Shown here: positions 1 to 10,718 of the stretch, piece after piece | Layout of the letters: each line of letters starts with the position of its first letter | Position numbering within the stretch: the stretch's first letter is position 1 | Assembly: GCA_030844895.1 (NCBI GenBank) | Contig: JAUTDX010000419.1 | Span: forward strand, 26,001 to 90,000 | Source: Ambrosia x helenae | Taxonomy: Eukaryota > Streptophyta > Magnoliopsida > Asterales > Asteraceae | DNA: 64,000 nt | Direction of reading: 5' to 3' | The notes under the pieces: generated by a model | What the model saw: only the letters and a program-made list of their open reading frames with translations | Told to the model about the DNA's origin: nothing | The model's database searches: none | Position numbers and translations under genes: made by a program

Positions 1-300
1 AAACCGACTTGAAAATTCGAGTTTTCGAGTGAAACCAAGCTGAGCTAAAGAGCGAGCCAAGGGTGGCTTGAGCTCTGCTCGTTTACAAACTGAGCCGTTT
101 CAGCTTGGCCAAGGCGAGCTCAGGTTTGGCTCGCATTGTAAACCAAGTTGGCTCAGCTCTGCTCGGCTCGGATTTAAAACTGAGCTAAATATTGGAGCTC
201 AATACAAACAGAGCCGAGCTAACAAGTGAGCCACCCTTGGGTCAGACTCGGTCATTTACAGACCGAGTCATCTTTAAACCGAGCCGCTTGTTAGCGAGCT
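1..300. repeat. GAGC/GCTCG-rich degenerate repeat
   Basis: The window opens in a stretch of alternating GAGCT, GAGCC, GCTCG and GAACC-like words on both strands. It probably lies in the first intron of the oxidoreductase gene to its right. The same word family recurs near 31620-31720, 33795-33870 and 52697-53225, where the larger copy looks like a non-autonomous DNA transposon. I see no gene in it. Confidence 0.5.
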
Positions 301-311
301 GCAAGTTATTT

Positions 312-519
312 TGTGACACCCCAAGGAAATCCCACATCGGCCGTGGCCAGGAGAGATCATTGGTTCATAAGTAATGTCCTACCTCTTAAATCACCAACGC
401 GTTTTGGCCAGTCCTTCGGGGGTGAGACCAATGCAAAACCGTGAGCTTGGTCACAGTCTAATACGGCTGGGCGGGCAAAGCGGACAATATTGTGGTACGG
501 GTTACCTTGGGCTGTTACA
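312..519. mobile_element. Solo LTR or TRIM-like LTR, 208 bp
   Basis: The segment begins TGTGACA and ends TGTTACA, so it has the TG...CA ends of an LTR. It is flanked by an exact 5-bp direct repeat, tattt, at 307-311 and 520-524. It has no internal coding region and no second LTR nearby, so it is best read as a solo LTR left by recombination, or a small TRIM-type LTR. It lies just upstream of the first visible exon of the AIF-like gene, so probably in an intron. Confidence 0.65.
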
Positions 520-608
520 TATTTGGACAATTCTTTCTATGTGATGCACATAATCTTTGAGATTAATGATCATAATATATATATAATATATTGAACTTGT
601 TTATCTAG

Positions 609-2663
609 GAAAGAGTATTTTGAGATTACATGGGCAAAGTTAAGAGCAATGGTGGAACCATCATTTGCAAAAAGAATAGTGATTGACCACCATGAATATC
701 TTCCTGGAGCAAGTATTATTACATCTGATGCCATTGGGATTGATGAACAGTGTCAAGTTTCAACCGCAGAAGGCCGCCAGATTGCTTTTGATTATCTTGT
801 CATTGCCACTGGTCACTTGACTAACTCTCATGTCACTAAAACTGAGAGGCTCAGACAGTTTGAGGCAGGTAAATTTACCAAATTACCCTTCAAATGTACT
901 TGATAGTTTGCTTCATTTATAGAAGAAGTACTAGGTGATTTTGTTGGCAAAATTTGTTAACCAATACTAGAAGTATTCGTTTTAAAAAGCGTGCCTAGGG
1001 GGCGAGGTGCAGCCAGGTGAGTGGTCCAGCGTTTTGGACTTCTTGAGGCGCGCCACTTATACATGGCAGATATTGTGTATCAGGAGGTTGTACATATAGG
1101 GTTTTTTTTAATTTAAGTTTTCGCTACATGATGATAGAAACCTATCAGAAATATAAAAAATATTATGTAAATACCTTGTGCCTCAAATACATGATGCAAG
1201 CACCTTTGCCTTGTGCCTCCACTCCGGGGACGCCATTGCCTCAGTGCGCCTTATGCTTTTTAAAACCAAGCCCAAACTGAAAAGTTATTCGTATATATGA
1301 ATATGAAGTAGAGGCGTAGAGCTGTAGAGATGGCATTTTTGACCCATTCACATGGCTCAATCTCTATTGGGTAAAAGGGTAAGTTAAAAGATTAGATCAA
1401 TAAGAAACGGATCAAAATGTAGAATAGAGGTCGAATGGGTCAAGAATTCACCAAACTGTACAAAAAGTTACAAGAATATATTTCTGTTCTAGATTGAAAA
1501 CAATGATATTTTTATAATTCAATAAACATGCATGACTATATTAGAAACTATATTGCATTTTTGCAAGATACAATGTTACAAAAAAACATACATTTTTTAT
1601 ATTTGCAGATTATGAAAAGATCCAATCTTCTGATACAATATTAATAATTGGAGGAGGGCCTAGTGGTGTGGAACTTGCAGGTGAAATAGTAGTTGATTTT
1701 CCAGCTAAGAAGGTAAAGCTGGTTCACCGTGGTTCAAGATTACTGGAGTTCATTAGTGAAACGGCTGGTAAAAAGGCTCTAGATTGGTTAACCGCTAGAA
1801 ACGTTGAGGTTATGTTAGGTCAATCTGTTGACTTAGACTCTGGCTCAGATGGTGTCTATTTAACATCCTGTGGTGAAACTATTGTGGCTGATTGTCATTT
1901 TAAATGCACAAGTGAACCAATTGGTTCATCATGGATGAAAGAGACTATTCTCAAGTATAGTTTGGATGATCGTGGGCGGTTAATGGTTGATAAAAATTTA
2001 CGGGTCAAGGGTTTTGCTAATATCTTTGCGATTGGAGATGTTACTGATGTTCCTGTAAGTTCATTTGTGCTTTCTTTATGTTTTTTTTTTGGCTGAAACA
2101 ATAAGATTTACTTGCTTTTTTTCTTTGCCTAGAGATTGTACATTGACATTTCTCACACATTTCCTTCGGGTCGATGTTTTTATCTCTAACGGGTCAAACA
2201 GGCCAAAAGTCGCCCAAAGAGTACTTTTAAGGAATTGGATCATCTAAATGGTTTTATTCAGAGGATTAGAGTATTAGTGAAATAATATAATGTGAAGTTT
2301 ATAAGATTATGTAACCAATGTGTATATTCTGTCCACTCTATTTGTTTTAAGTTTCTATGTTTTCTCTATTTGTTTTATGAAGTGACACAATGTTTAATTT
2401 TGTAGGAACTCAAACAAGGATATTTAGCACAAAAACATGCTTTAGTGGTTGCCAACAATTTAAAACTGCTGATAAGAGGCGAAGAGGGTAAAATGGTAAA
2501 ATACTCTCCCGCCACCTCAGCACTGGCAATCGTGTCCTTGGGGAGGCGAGAGGCTTTGGCATATATACTGTGTGTGGCGATGATCGGGCGGATTCCTGGC
2601 CTGATTAAATCTAAAGACTTATTTGTTGGGAAAACAAGAAGGCAGCTAGGGCTACAAGCGTAA
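609..2663 (+). CDS. AIF-like FAD/NAD(P)H oxidoreductase, AIFM2/FSP1 type (5' end outside window)
   Basis: Three exons join in one frame: 609-868, 1609-2054 and 2406-2663, ending in TAA. The translation matches the plant proteins called apoptosis-inducing factor homolog A/B, which belong to the pyridine nucleotide-disulphide oxidoreductase family. They use FAD and NAD(P)H to reduce quinone-like acceptors. The first visible residues are KEYFEITWAK, which in the family directly follow the N-terminal FAD-binding motif. That motif is absent here, so the first exon must lie left of position 1. Exon 1609-2054 carries the NAD(P)H-binding glycine motif IIGGGPSGVELAGE, and its end has the second FAD-contact motif FAIGDVTDVP. 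The last exon ends KSKDLFVGKTRRQLGL, a typical family C terminus. Intron 869-1608 holds a MITE. Nothing suggests a pseudogene, but completeness cannot be judged. Confidence 0.85.
979..1268. mobile_element. MITE with GCGCC-rich interior
   Basis: The segment is bounded by an inverted repeat, ttttaaaaagcgtgcc at the left and its partial complement ggcgcc..atgctttttaaaa at the right. The interior is rich in GCGCC/GAGGCG words. It sits in the intron between the first two visible exons of the oxidoreductase gene. A related GCGCCTCGCGC-rich stretch lies at 46735-46850, and another touches the right edge near 63660-64000. I found no clear target duplication. Confidence 0.45.
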
Positions 2664-4137
2664 TTTTGTTTACAATTTACAAGCCATTTATACCAAACGA
2701 GTCGATTCGAGCTGAAAGGAAAACATATATCGGTTAACCATAGTTAGTTGTACTGTATTGTGTGGAACGCGGTGTAGCGTCCAACACCCCATTCATTATT
2801 TGTACATGCTGGTATGCATCCCCTTTGCATGCTGTATGACAACCTATTGTATTGAACTCGTCTTGTATAGATGAGTATTATTGAATTCGGTTTTTTCGTA
2901 CCCCATTGTTGTGTTGTTTCAATTGTTAGTAGTGTTACAGGACCTTTATCTGTTCTGCTTCTCCCATTTGTAATAGCAGATTGGCCTATTACGGATGCTT
3001 TTAGTTCATATTAGTTTTTGACCATCTCAACACAATTTTTTACAAGTTATGTGTGAATTTCTCACACGACAAAAAGTAACAAGGAATTCATAGGTTTAAG
3101 GTTTGTCTTAATGTGTCTCGGTTAGTTTCGGGGTAACCCTAACATGTTTAGCTAAGCGGATTGTGTTCATGTCGACTTGATGGGTTTACAAGTTGACCCG
3201 TTTAATTTTATGCTTATTTTTTTTAAATGTGTTTTGTGTCATTACTTAAACTTAGTGTATTTTATGTCAAAATTTGAAAAATTAAAGAGAAACGAGTATC
3301 AAACATGACTACTGTATATCCGTTTGTATTTTTTGTTGCAAAACTGTAATCTTCGGCATAAATAGACAAAAAATAAAAAATCAGGTTAAACTGGTTGTGT
3401 TCGCGTTAACCCCTCGACAATTGTATCGGTAACACCCGGAAATAGTTAAATATGAACAGAATGGATCCAAAGCAGAACTAACAAGATGATTCAGATCTAA
3501 TATGGCCCCGAGCTTACTCTTCAGTCAAACCCAATATTCATTAATCACCCCCAAAACAATATCACAATAAGCCGATTATCTCGTATCAAACTGGGGACCA
3601 CCAATAACAGAATAACCAACCTGACAACGACAAGGTAACAATACATATACTGATATACATATTAATCAATATTTTTTTTTTAAAAAAAAAGTCTACTATT
3701 TTACTAAACTCTCGAATATCTAACAACACGATTCCTTGTTATGAAAATGTTCCAAACCGAACCGTTTTGACAGGTCTCACCGCTACCCAACCAACTCGAT
3801 TGGTTAAGTTTGGCCTGGTTTAGTTATTCCAAAAACAAAAAGGGTTTATGTGTTTATGAATGAATGAATATCAAGAATGATAAAAAGGGTTGAAAAGCAA
3901 AAAAAAATAAATAAATAAAACGAAGGGAGCAGATTGCAATTAACCTAAATTTATCATAGCAACGTTCATAAAAACCTTTTGAAATTCATTTCCATACATA
4001 TATAAAACGGAAAATTATGGTTTTAAATTTGAATTTAGACGAATCAGATCTGTATTATTATTAATAATAATAATAATATCATCATTCTCAGGTATTCTGC
4101 ATTCTCTGTGTTTGAAATAATTAGAAGTAAAAGAGAG
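2664..4137. other. Intergenic region with no recognised gene
   Basis: This AT-rich spacer holds the 3' UTR of the oxidoreductase gene on the left and the promoter and 5' UTR of the VPS60 gene on the right. I see no coding exon, RNA gene or bounded transposon in it. Confidence 0.5.
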
Positions 4138-7100
4138 ATGAATAAAGTGTTTGGTGTTAAGAAGGACAAAACGCCTCCTCCTTCACTCAATGAAGCCTCT
4201 GATCGTGTATTGTTTCTGTTTACTTGATTACTTTTGGTTCTGTTTAAGTTACTGTGTTTTGATTTGTGTTTGATTGCTGGTAGTAGTAGTAGTAGTTTAA
4301 TTTGAATGTTAATGTGTTACTTTACTTGCTGTTTACTGTGGTATGGGACGGTTGATGCTTTCGGCTACTGGACTTTCGCCATCTAGGTTGCAGCAGTCGG
4401 GGGACCTGAGAGGCGGTTATTGTCTATCGTTGGCCTCTATGATAGAATCAGTTGGGGGACCTGAGAGGCGGTGGTTTACCCTGCGGCGGATGTCAGCGGT
4501 TCGAGTCCGCTTATCTCCAACTCGTGAACTTAGCTGATACAAAGCTATATGATAGCACCCAATTTTTCCGATTCGGCGGTTCGATCTATGATTTATCATT
4601 CATGGACGTTGATAAGATCCATCCATTTAGCAGCACCTTAGGATGCATAGCCTTAAAATGAGGGGCAGGGTTCAAACGAGAAAAGGCTTATGGTGGATAC
4701 CTAGGCACTCGGTACCGGGAAAGATTGTGTGAAATGTTTTGTTCTAGAAGCCGTAGGGATGAGATCGATATGATAGTGGTACTGAAAGCGAAAATGAGTA
4801 AAAACACAAACCAAATACATTACAGTGGTGACTAGTTCTAAAACTGAAAACCTTTCTTTGGTAGTACGGGGCTGTTTGGTAAGCCTCTTAATGAGGCTCT
4901 GAACCATTCAGTGCTGAATGATTCAGCACTCAATGCGTTTGTTTCAGCTTCTGAATGGAATGATTAAGGCTGAATCATTAAGATTTGGGATGTTGCCGAA
5001 CCATTAAGCACTGAACCATTAAGCACTGAACTAGGCTGAACCTTAACGAGGCTTTCCTACCAATGTGAGATAAGAAAATTAACCATTAAGAGGTCCAACT
5101 TAGTGATTAAGCACTTAACCATTCAAACCTCTTAACCATTCAGACATCTTAATGATTCACTGATTCAGCACTTAATGAACCAAACAGCCCCTGAATGTAA
5201 TTTTTTTCCCTCTAGCTATATATAAATAGAAGTTTGATTATTTTTTATTGCTTGTTTAGATTAATAAAAGAGGAGAGTCAGTAGATGAAAAGATCAAACG
5301 ACTTGATGGGGAACTTGCTAAATATAAAGAGCAGATCAAAAGAACCCGCCCTGGTCCAGCTCAAGAAGCTGTGAAAGCTCGGGCAATGAGAATTCTCAAG
5401 CAGAAAAGAATGTAAGCTAATAAATGTGTTTATGTGTGTGTGTGTGTTATCATTATTAGTAATTACAAATAAAGATATCGAATTTTGAATTTTATGACGA
5501 TGACAACCTTTAATCACTCTTGTCAGGTATGAAGGACAACGAGACATGCTGTATAACCAAACTTTCAATCTAGATCAAGTTGCATTTGCTTCAGAGGGCA
5601 TAAAAGATGCTCAACAAACAGTATGTTTCATTGTTGTTAAGTGGATTGTTATAATCAGCACTAGAATTTATCTTCTAATTTTGCTGTTCCGAATCAGGGG
5701 GTGTTTGGATGTGTGTTATTATTATCACACGATTTAAAAGTCGTAATAATCAGTTTTTGGCATTTGATAAAAGTGATTTACTGATTTTGATACTGGTGGT
5801 CTAATTATATAGAGTTGAATGATCATATTTGGGCCACTAGATTCATACATGTTGCAGTTTTATTTAAGAAATATTAAGATTACTTAATAACCCATTTCAT
5901 TTCTTTGTAGCACATTACAACAAAATATGCAATATTTCTTTTAAACAAATATTTTATTATCATGTTTTTTTTAAATACCAAAATAATATATTAGAATGTT
6001 TGCTTTGATCATCATCGTTTAGTAAGTATTACAACTTCAAACAACGTCAGCACATCCAAACACTATCTACTGCAACATTTTTTCTTGCAGCCAATTGTGA
6101 TTGTTTAATATCACATACTCAGGTCTGAAACACACACCATCATTATTATCTTTGGCCTTTGGTTTGATTTTACAACGGATAAGCAGTTGTGTGTATATTA
6201 TTTCCCACATCGTGAATTCTAGCTCTTGTAGTCATATTGAGTCATATCTTAATGCTATAATATACATAGGATTAGCTTAATCAAATTGGTTGTTCTAGGG
6301 TTCCGTTTTCACCTTACTGGTTTTGTTGGTAGCGCCATGTAGGAAATAGTTCAAAGCATGCAGGGTGGAGCTTTTTTTGTCCTCTGGTTGGAAGTTGCTG
6401 CCTACCTCCGTGAGGTAGTGGACCCCACATCTAATTCTAGGGTCCGGTTTTTCTTGAATATGTGTGAACCATAGCTTTACAACTTTTTTTGTTTTGAAAT
6501 ATATGTCCTATGCAAACTTCAAACTCTTGTCACTGATCGATTTTGTATCTTCTAGATGTCAGCTCTGAAATCAGCAAACAAAGAATTGAAAGGAATGATG
6601 AAGACTGTAAAGATTCAAGAAATTGATGTCAGTACATGTTTCTTTTATTTATTGTATCATTCATTGATTTTTCATATCTTTTAAGTGGAAAGTTTGGACC
6701 ATTTAGCTATGAATGGTGCTCTGAGTTTTATCCAATCACAAAACGGGTCAAACAAAAAGGTTTACTTCAAAGAGGAATGGATAGAGCAGGTTGGAAGTCG
6801 CCTAAACTTACCAGTTTATTGTAATCATAATTAAATATTGTTAGAACAAAAGAGATAAGAAAGTGTTTTTGAGTCGGTTCAAAAATACTCATTTCAACCT
6901 GAACTTGTTTTGACCCGTTACCCACCTGCCCATCGTACTACATCTACTGTTTGGCATTCGCTAAATCTGAAGCATTTGGTGTATTCATGTGAAGAATTTG
7001 CAAGATGACATGATGGACTTGATGGAAGTTAGCAATGAAATACAAGAGTCTCTTGGTAGAAGCTACAACGTGCCTGATGACATAGATGAAGAAGATCTCA

Positions 7101-7950
7101 TGGGTGGTAAGTGTAAAAATTTACTCATATTTTCATACGGTAATAGGATTTAAGTTTTCTTTTTATTTGTCTAGTGTCAACCACATTGGATAGAAAATAT
7201 GCATACTTGTATATTATACACCTTTCTTCAAGGAAAAATGAATAAAACTCGTTAACCAAGTTCAAATTTGTTATATTTCAAGTAACGATTACTAGAAAAA
7301 AATATAAATTCAGAAAACTCACAGAAGTATTGTCTCAAAATGATCTAGTTGTTAAGAATAAAGTCAGTGTTAATATTTTAGTTTTTAAACTAAGTTTCTG
7401 TGCATTGTCCACAAAAGGAACAGTATTTCCCAAAGAAACCAAGTGTTTCCCAAACACAGTACATTGTCCACAAAAGTAACAGTAGATTTTTTATTTTTTT
7501 AATTCACTAATGAAAATAATTTCTGGCGCAACATGCAGAACTAGATGCTCTTGAGGCAGATATGAGCTTAGAAACAGAGGGTGAAGGGGTACCTTCATAT
7601 CTTCAACCTGATAGTGAACCCGATTACAGTGATGAACTCAACTTGCCTTCTGCTCCCAGTGGGCATGCAATACCAGCCCGAAAAGTTAACAATCATGTGA
7701 GTTTTACATAAACAATGGCATTATAGACCCGTTTATTCAAATAAATGGGTCAACTTGAGTTACATTGTGTCTCCTATCGTCAAATGGGTTTTTAAAATCA
7801 AATTTATAACCTCACTTTCTTTACAAAGTTCAAGAAAGGAAAAAACAATTTGTTTTAACTTATTATCTATCCTGGGCTGATCCTGCTCTTGTACAGGTTG
7901 AAGATGAATTTGGTTTGCCCCCAGTTCCCCGTGCATCCCTGCGTGGTTAG
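4138..7950 (+). CDS. VPS60: ESCRT-III accessory subunit VPS60 (CHMP5 homologue)
   Basis: Seven exons join without a frame break: 4138-4206, 5260-5411, 5527-5620, 6556-6627, 6995-7106, 7539-7696 and 7897-7950 (711 nt, 236 aa). The protein is a full-length Snf7-family member. It has the basic N terminus MNKVFGVKK, a helical core including [16 protein letters not shown] and [16 protein letters not shown], and the acidic C-terminal segment [19 protein letters not shown]. It ends [16 protein letters not shown], the family's usual end. VPS60/CHMP5 binds the LIP5/Vta1 cofactor and helps the Vps4/SKD1 ATPase remodel ESCRT-III on multivesicular endosomes. The length matches plant VPS60. Intron 1 holds a chloroplast-derived insert and a MITE, and intron 3 holds another MITE. 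Confidence 0.93.
4391..4712 (+). pseudogene. Nuclear copy of chloroplast DNA: trnA-UGC 3' end, spacer and start of 23S rRNA
   Basis: This stretch of VPS60 intron 1 closely matches the chloroplast rDNA region: end of the trnA intron, trnA 3' exon (about 4485-4519, with the TpsiC arm GGTTCGAGTCC and acceptor end TTATCTCCA), the trnA-23S spacer, and the 5' end of 23S rRNA from about 4672. Similarity stops near 4712. An 18-bp block, gggggacctgagaggcgg, occurs twice (399-416 and 454-471 past position 4000). The chloroplast locus as I remember it has one copy, so the insert has an internal duplication. It is not a working RNA gene. Confidence 0.8.
4868..5191. mobile_element. Tourist/Harbinger-like MITE in VPS60 intron 1
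   Basis: The ends form a 13-bp perfect inverted repeat: ggggctgtttggt at 4868-4880 and accaaacagcccc at 5179-5191. This end type is common in Tourist-like MITEs. The interior has many short palindromes built on TTCAGCACT/AGTGCTGAA and CATTAAG words, and could fold into a long hairpin. The flanks (tac, tga) do not give a clean TAA/TTA target duplication. Confidence 0.6.
5698..6063. mobile_element. Harbinger-like MITE in VPS60 intron 3
   Basis: The left end reads gggtgtttggatgtg and the right end cacatccaaacac, its inverted complement. The interior is AT-rich and non-coding. The element lies wholly within the intron between VPS60 exons 3 and 4. I could not define a target duplication. Confidence 0.5.
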
Positions 7951-8507
7951 GTGGAAGATTGTAAGTTTGTAACTGCCAGCTGGCCCAATGTAATTGGTTA
8001 ATTTCGTAGCAAGAACATTGTAAAAACCAGTGTGCATAACCTGCACATGCAAATTACTATCTGCATCTATTCATTTAACCATTTATGAACCGCCTTTGGC
8101 CATCGCTACCCTCTTAAATTTATGACTAACCATTCTTATTTTCATTTAGTTATACTTGGTAAGCATTATAAGTGTTTATAAGTTAATAAATAAGTAGTTA
8201 GGTTGTTATATTAGAACTTAGAAGTTCATACATACATTTTTGGTATTTTATGTACAAAGCTCATGATCATGGTAGGGACTTTGCTCTAGGGGGTGAGCGA
8301 AAAGCCTCTGCTAATCGAAACCGAATTAATCAAACCAAATACATTACACTTTTCTATAACTGATTATGTGTGGTTTGGTTGGTTATATAAGTATATGAAA
8401 CTAGACTAGTAAACAGATATGCATTTTTCATAAGTGAACAGAACCAATATGGTCTAAAACTTTGGTAATTCATATATGACATGATTATTTAATAACATGT
8501 GAATTGG

Positions 8508-8580
8508 ATTTGGTTCAAATGAGAACCTTTCCCCAAATTGAGAACTGAGAGAACCATTCTGGGCCACACATTTCTCTAAG

Positions 8581-8621
<41 letters not shown>

Positions 8622-9045
8622 TTTTTTTTTTTTTTTTGCAAAAATCGCTGCTTTATATGTAAGAAAAAATTTTTTTTTTTATTTTTTTTGTATTTTTTTT
8701 TCAGTATACACATGTGTATAATTGCATTATACACATATGTATAATGCAATATACACATATGTATAACTGAAATATACACATATGTATAGCTGAAAAATGC
8801 TATATACACATATGTATAATTGCTATATACACATATGTATAATTGACATATACAAATATGTATAAATGAAAAAAAAATTCAAAAAAAATAAAAAAAAAAT
8901 TTTTCCTTGCATAAAAATGTGCGATTAAAGCAAAAAAAAAAAAAAAAAAAATTTTTTTTTTTTTTTTGCCTTTATATGAAATGTGTGGCCCAGAATGGTT
9001 CTCTCAGTTCTCAAATAGGGGTTGGTTCTCTTAGGATCCCTACCC
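8508..9045. mobile_element. Foldback element with A/T homopolymers and a tandem-repeat core
   Basis: Two inverted arms share the block ttgagaactgagagaacc plus attctgggccacacattt: left arm about 8512-8575, right arm complement about 8965-9040. Inside each arm is a long run of A followed by T. The core, about 8705-8865, is seven units of a 20-25 bp repeat centred on the near-palindrome tatacacatatgtata. The element lies between the VPS60 and SWEET genes. No transposase is encoded and target duplications are unclear. Confidence 0.6.
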
Positions 9046-9349
9046 CATGTGAATTTCGTATTTATTTATGCTAATTTAAGCTGTACAAAATAGTGATAAT
9101 GTGCTTACAAAAATGATTTGGAAAGTAGTTAATTGTGACTTAGTTTGATCCAAATAGTCAAATTTTAAAAATTGTTGACCAAATTGTTCAATCAGTGTTA
9201 TGAAAGTTTTAAAATGTTTAGGGTGTTGCTAAATGCACTCCCCTTTTATTAATTTTTACTAGTTACACTCCCTCTCTAAAGTTTTTAAATATACCCAAAT
9301 CAAACCTTTTATTTTCTAATTTTTTAAAAGTTGCATTAAGAAACATGCC

Positions 9350-9850
9350 TACTTTTTTTTACCGCAACAATAATATAATATATCAAACAAATGCTAGCAT
9401 GAGGGCTAGCAAGAAAACCACATACAAAAACCCCGGAAAGCCCACTCAAACTACATCAGATATTCATATTACATTTTACGAACGCCTAATCTAGCATACA
9501 AGATGACAATGAAAACCTTCTGCTCAACCTTTGTATATGCCCTATTTCATCCATCCATAAGAAGCTCTTTAACTGAGGTTATCTTGGTGATGTCGATCCT
9601 AGTTAATAAGTAACAACCGATCAATATAAATTTAATTTTTAAACATACTGTTGAATAGTCAGAGAATTGGTATCATCTAACTTTTGTAAGAAGAAAATCA
9701 CTCCATAATTGTTTTATACACCTTCTGTATATATGGAATATTGTGTATACGAGATGTTGTCTACTGTGATCTAAAGGGATTTAGCCATTGGGCAATTAAT
9801 GAAGAGGTGATCCATGTCCTTTAAATTCGAGGAGCAAAATAGGTGAGATT
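9350..9850 (-). mobile_element. Decayed LINE 3' end (zinc-finger RVT region)
   Basis: The minus strand near 9775-9830 reads LKDMDHLFINCPMAKS, which resembles the zf-RVT tail of plant L1-type LINEs (pattern DHLF..C). The rest up to the T-rich left flank is degenerate, with stops and frameshifts, and carries GCTAGCA words seen in other LINE tails. It cannot be active. Confidence 0.4.
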
Positions 9851-10033
9851 TTTAGAAATTATAATTAAATTTTTTTTAAGGGATGGAATTTGAAAAATGT
9901 TAAAGTGATATTTTTAGAAAAGGGGGTGTAAAAAGTAAAAATAGGGAGTGTATTTAGCCCGCCCCAATGTTTATTGAGGTGATTTCCGATCAAAAGACCG
10001 GTAAATGGGTCGCGAACTTGTACGTGGTGTTAA

Positions 10034-10307
10034 GGTTGGACGGTGCAGGGGATGGTGCCCTTGCCACCTCAGCATTTTAACTAAAAATGAAGCCCTTCCC
10101 CTATTTCCTGGGCGCCATTGAAGGGCGCCAACAAACACATTTGGTGGGCCCCATTTTAATTAAACTAATAAAAAAACCAAAACTAGTGATAGGGGCGCCA
10201 TTCCATTTCTTAAGCGCTATTGGAAGCGAAAAATGAAGCCCTTTGAAGAGGTGGGGCTGAGGTGGCGCATTGAGGCCCCTAGGGGCTCCATTGCGTACCA
10301 CCCAGCC
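10034..10307. mobile_element. PIF/Harbinger-like MITE with TAA target duplication
   Basis: The ends ggttggacggtgc and gtaccacccagcc are imperfect inverted repeats. Both sides carry the trinucleotide taa (10031-10033 and 10308-10310), the preferred Harbinger target. The interior is GGCGCC-rich and non-coding, with several inverted copies of gggcgccatt. It lies 3' of the SWEET gene. Confidence 0.6.
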
Positions 10308-10718
10308 TAATAGAATATAGTTCGAAAAATAAAGGGATGTATCATATCACATTTAGAGCAATAGACATAAGTGATCATCCCTCTAGGCTTATTCAATACA
10401 TATAGTCGTTTAAATTCAACTCACGAGTCATTGAACATGAATTGTATGACAAGCTTTATACTCTTTGATTAAAATAAAAACATTAAGCCTTGTTCTAATA
10501 AGAACAAAACAATGGTTAAATGGTTTAGTAGCTTTCATGAACTTTGCTAATTTCACAAATGTTAAACAAGCTTCACCGCCAAAGCGCTTACACCATCCCA
10601 CGATGTCACTAGGGCCCTAAAAGTCACTATCTAAATAACATAACAAAAACCAACCTAAATGTGATTTTAACATACAAAAACATCAAACTTGTACGATTTG
10701 AATTGAACATAAATAGCC

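Noticed and set aside
4343..4661. Three short open frames in VPS60 intron 1
   Set aside because: They read across chloroplast tRNA/rRNA-derived sequence, which is not protein coding.
8576..8809. Open frame over the A/T homopolymer region
   Set aside because: It encodes only Phe/Lys/Tyr low-complexity sequence from the repeats and has no family match.
8705..8865. Regularly spaced repeats that look superficially like a CRISPR array
   Set aside because: Units are near-palindromic AT-rich microsatellite-like repeats without unique spacers, inside a plant foldback element.
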